From Bacillota bacterium (lineage in GTDB: Bacteria > Bacillota > Clostridia > Peptostreptococcales > Natronincolaceae): a stretch of DNA of 8,150 nucleotides. Below the pieces are notes generated by a model. That model made no database searches, was not told the DNA's origin, and saw only the letters and a program-made list of their open reading frames with translations. Positions 5,188 through 8,150 of this stretch are shown here, piece after piece. Both the position numbers and the translations under genes were made by a program. Numbering within the stretch: the stretch's first letter is position 1; each line of letters begins with the position of its first letter. The DNA lies in NCBI GenBank assembly GCA_023387935.1, contig JAEWHG010000075.1:1-8150 (forward strand), written 5' to 3'.

Positions 5188-8150
5188 TTACTCATACTTC
5201 ATATCTGCTAATCGTTTATATGTTATATATCTATCTTTTGCATCCGCCTCAGCCGCAGTAAATAATTCTTCTGCTAATTCAGGGAAAGTTTTCGTAATTT
5301 GAGAATATCGTACTTCTCCCTTAATAAACTCTTGGAATGACTCTGTTGGTTCCTTAGAGTCTAACACAAATGGGTTTTTACCTTGTTGTTTAAGTTCTGG
5401 ATTAAACCTGTATAAATGCCAGTATCCAGCTTCGACTGCTCTCTTTTCTTGTCTAACAGATGTACCCATGCCACTCTTAATACCATGACTAATACATGGC
5501 GCATAGCAAATAACAAGGGATGGTCCTTTATATGCTTCTGCCTCAGTTATAGCTTTTACAAGATGGTTCATATTCGCTCCAAGAGCAACCTTTGCAACGT
5601 AAACGTATCCATAGGTAGTAGCCATGAGACCAAGATCTTTTTTGCGTATCTTTTTACCAGAAGCAGCAAATTTAGCTACAGCAGCCGTAGGTGTTGCCTT
5701 AGAAGCCTGCCCACCTGTATTTGAGTATACTTCAGTATCCATAACTAATATATTTACATCTTCACCTGATGCCAGAACATGGTCTAAACCGCCATAGCCA
5801 ATATCATAAGCCCATCCATCTCCACCGACAATCCAAATAGATTTCTTAACTAAGAAATCTTTAAGCTTTAAGATTTCTTTTACTACTGGATGGCTGCTAT
5901 GGTTATGTGCATTTATTACTTCTAACAATTTATTGCTAACTTCTTTAGATTTTGAACCATCGTCCTTGCTACTAATCCATCCCTTGAACAGTTTTTTACA
6001 ATCTTCATCTAAATCCGAATTTAATCCATTCTCCATCAAACTAGCTATTTTATCTCTATACTGTCTAGATGCTAAAGCCATACCGTATCCAAACTCTGCA
6101 TTATCTTCAAATAAAGAATTAGCCCAGGATGGTCCTCTGCCACAAGGTAAAGTTGAATACGCAATGGACGGAGCACTAGCACCCCAAATCGAAGAACAAC
6201 CAGTGGCATTTGAAATCATCATTCGATCTCCGTAAAGCTGAGTAAGCAGTTTTATATATGCAGTTTCTCCACAACCAGCACAAGCTCCAGAGAATTCTAA
6301 AAGAGGCATTGCAAATTGACTTCCCTTTACAGATTTTACATCCATTAAAGTAGGTTTCATTTTAATATTAGCTATACCGTGCTCCCAGTTTTCAGCCTGT
6401 CTAGCGATTTCTTCTTCTGCATCCACCATAACTAATGCTTTCCCTGGTGCTGGACAAATATCTGCACAGTTTCCACAACCAGTACAATCTAAAGGGCTTA
6501 TTTGAATGCGATAACCTAAACCTTCTAATCCTTTCCCTATTGCATCCTTGGTTTCAAAAGTATCAGGCTTATTTTTCATTTCTTCTTCATCTAAAAGGTA
6601 CGGTCTAATAACTGCATGAGGACAAACATAGGAACATTGATTACATTGGATACATTTATCGGTTTGCCACTGAGGTACCATTACAGCAATACCTCTCTTT
6701 TCATAAGATGTTGTTCCTAAAGGATAGGTACCATCTGGCATATTGATAAATGCACTTACAGGTAAATCATCCCCTTCATTCCTAGCCATTGGTCTTTGTA
6801 TGTTTTTAACGAAATCTGGCTCTTCTTTCATTGGTTCTTTTTCAATTTCTGCATCTATCCAACTAGAAGGAATATCTACCTTAACTAGAGCTTCAGCACC
6901 TTTATCTACAGCTTTGTAGTTCATTTCTACAATTTTTTCGCCTTTTTTACCATATGTATCTACGATTGCTTCTTTTAAATATCTGGCCGCATCTTCCATA
7001 GGGATCACCTGTGCCAGTTTAAAGAAAGCAGATTGCATAATCATATTTATTCTTCCGCCTAGTCCGATTTCTCTAGCGATTCCTACTGCATCTATAATAT
7101 AGAAATTAGCATTTTTCTTTGCTATTGCTCTTTTAAGAGGCCCAGGAAGTTTTTCTTCTAATTCCTCAACTGACCATGAACAGTTCAGCACAAAAGTACC
7201 ATTTTCTTTCAGACCCTTTAATAGGTCATAATGGTATACGTAAGAACTATTGTGACAAGCTATAAAATTTGCATCAACAATTAAATATGGCGATTTTATA
7301 GGGTTTTTTCCAAATCTTAAGTGAGAAATTGTAGTACCCCCAGATTTTTTACTATCGTATGAAAAATAAGCCTGAGAATATAAATCAGTTTTATCTCCTA
7401 TAATTTTAACAGCAGTTTTATTTGCACCTACTGTACCATCAGAACCTAATCCCCAGAACTTACATCCAATAGTTCCCTCTGGTGAGGTTTCTATCATATC
7501 CTCTTCTGTAAGTGATGTATTCGTTACATCATCTACTATTCCAATAGTAAAACCATTCTTAGGTTTGTCACTTTTCAAATTATTAAATACTGCTAGTATT
7601 TGTGAAGGTGTCGTATCCTTTGATCCTAATCCATATCTTCCACCAACTATCGTAGGCTGATTATCTTTTTCATAAAATAAGCTTCTAATATCCTCATATA
7701 AAGGTTCACCTAATGATCCTGGCTCCTTTGTTCTATCTAATACTGCAATTTTCTTTACAGACTTTGGAAATACATTGAAGAAGTGCTTTTCACAGAAAGG
7801 TCTATAAAGGTGAACTTTTATTACTCCTAATTTTTCACCTCTTGCATTTAAATAATCTACTACTTCTTCTATTCTTTCGCATACAGAACCCATGGCAACA
7901 ATAATATATTCAGCATCATTTGCACCATAATAATTAAATGGCTTGTAGTCTCTTCCAGTAATTTTATTAATTTCTTCCATGTGGTTTGCAACAATATCTG
8001 GAATAGCCTTATAAAAATTATTGGATACTTCTCTTCCTTGAAAATAAATATCTGGATTTTGTGCTGTTCCTCTGGCCACTGGATGCTCTGGATTTAAGGC
8101 TCTATTTCTAAATTCATCTATAGCATTGTAATCTATTAATTTCGCCAAAT
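5188..8150 (-). CDS. nifJ: Pyruvate:ferredoxin (flavodoxin) oxidoreductase, C-terminal 986+ residues, start outside window
   Basis: Cytosolic homodimeric enzyme converting pyruvate and CoA to acetyl-CoA and CO2 while reducing ferredoxin, central to clostridial fermentation. Counting from the Leu codon at 8148, the chain shows domain II/III sequence (LYRPF, LDRTKEPGSLGEPLY), GLGSDGTVGANK (233-244), a ferredoxin-like domain with C499/C502/C505/C509 and C555/C558/C561/C565 for two 4Fe-4S clusters, and the TPP domain. The TPP domain has proximal cluster cysteines C623, C626, C651 and probably C885 (YAPCISHG; C881 is also near). TPP/Mg2+ binding is shown by GDGWA (776-780) and N810-TGGQ. The visible C-terminus includes a tail like that protecting the proximal cluster in long bacterial PFORs. 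Adding about 190 missing residues gives about 1175, the normal single-chain length. The N-terminal pyruvate-binding domain and promoter are not in view. All visible key residues are intact. Confidence 0.97.
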   Translation of the reverse strand, partial: LAKLIDYNAIDEFRNRALNPEHPVARGTAQNPDIYFQGREVSNNFYKAIPDIVANHMEEINKITGRDYKPFNYYGANDAEYIIVAMGSVCERIEEVVDYLNARGEKLGVIKVHLYRPFCEKHFFNVFPKSVKKIAVLDRTKEPGSLGEPLYEDIRSLFYEKDNQPTIVGGRYGLGSKDTTPSQILAVFNNLKSDKPKNGFTIGIVDDVTNTSLTEEDMIETSPEGTIGCKFWGLGSDGTVGANKTAVKIIGDKTDLYSQAYFSYDSKKSGGTTISHLRFGKNPIKSPYLIVDANFIACHNSSYVYHYDLLKGLKENGTFVLNCSWSVEELEEKLPGPLKRAIAKKNANFYIIDAVGIAREIGLGGRINMIMQSAFFKLAQVIPMEDAARYLKEAIVDTYGKKGEKIVEMNYKAVDKGAEALVKVDIPSSWIDAEIEKEPMKEEPDFVKNIQRPMARNEGDDLPVSAFINMPDGTYPLGTTSYEKRGIAVMVPQWQTDKCIQCNQCSYVCPHAVIRPYLLDEEEMKNKPDTFETKDAIGKGLEGLGYRIQISPLDCTGCGNCADICPAPGKALVMVDAEEEIARQAENWEHGIANIKMKPTLMDVKSVKGSQFAMPLLEFSGACAGCGETAYIKLLTQLYGDRMMISNATGCSSIWGASAPSIAYSTLPCGRGPSWANSLFEDNAEFGYGMALASRQYRDKIASLMENGLNSDLDEDCKKLFKGWISSKDDGSKSKEVSNKLLEVINAHNHSSHPVVKEILKLKDFLVKKSIWIVGGDGWAYDIGYGGLDHVLASGEDVNILVMDTEVYSNTGGQASKATPTAAVAKFAASGKKIRKKDLGLMATTYGYVYVAKVALGANMNHLVKAITEAEAYKGPSLVICYAPCISHGIKSGMGTSVRQEKRAVEAGYWHLYRFNPELKQQGKNPFVLDSKEPTESFQEFIKGEVRYSQITKTFPELAEELFTAAEADAKDRYITYKRLADMKYE

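Noticed and set aside
5416..6235. Plus-strand open frames of 102 and 100 residues
   Set aside because: Antisense shadows of the PFOR thiamin-diphosphate domain.
8146..8148. TTG as the start codon of PFOR
   Set aside because: The following residues (AKLIDYNAIDEFRNRALNPEHP) match the interior of PFOR about 190 residues from its N-terminus, so the gene runs past the window and this is an internal Leu codon.
1..8150. A single redox operon of fprA, azoR and nifJ
   Set aside because: The genes lie on both strands and are separated by terminators and own promoters; shared control is not shown by the sequence.

Overview
The window is AT-rich DNA with strong AGGAGG-type ribosome binding sites and textbook TTGnnn/TATAAT promoters. 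It looks like an anaerobic, probably spore-forming member of the Clostridia. Signs of this are an FprA-type flavodiiron protein, a single-chain clostridial pyruvate:ferredoxin oxidoreductase, PyrR-type RNA control of a uracil permease, and a small protein resembling the DUF3787 spore-associated family. No mobile element, CRISPR array, tRNA or rRNA was seen.

Layout. Minus strand, 1-625: N-terminal 208 residues of flavodiiron protein FprA, cut by the window edge, with two candidate promoters upstream. Minus strand, 819-2078: NCS2 uracil permease (uraA/pyrP), ending at a 14-bp hairpin terminator. Its ~215-nt leader (about 2079-2294) holds a PyrR-binding hairpin, an antiterminator/terminator pair, then a second PyrR-like hairpin followed by a stem-loop that could expose or hide the Shine-Dalgarno sequence. 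From 2424 to 3588 lies a divergent pair: an HxlR-family regulator with three N-terminal cysteines (minus) and an FMN-dependent azoreductase/quinone reductase (plus). They share a 190-bp gap with overlapping -35 boxes and a perfect inverted repeat. Plus strand, 3716-3883: a 55-residue DUF3787-like protein. Minus strand, 4011-5021: a ThiF/MoeB/HesA-type E1-like adenylyltransferase. Minus strand, 5188-8150: the C-terminal 986 residues of PFOR (nifJ), whose N-terminus (about 190 residues) lies outside the window.

How the genes relate. These are mostly single-gene transcription units separated by hairpin terminators, not one operon. FprA (O2/NO reduction), AzoR with its HxlR regulator (quinone/electrophile detoxification) and PFOR (an oxygen-sensitive source of reduced ferredoxin) all fit redox management in an anaerobe, but nothing in the sequence shows that they are co-regulated. 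The most interesting item is the uraA leader, which appears to carry two PyrR recognition hairpins in tandem before a single gene. The first fits classical transcription attenuation and the second may act on translation.
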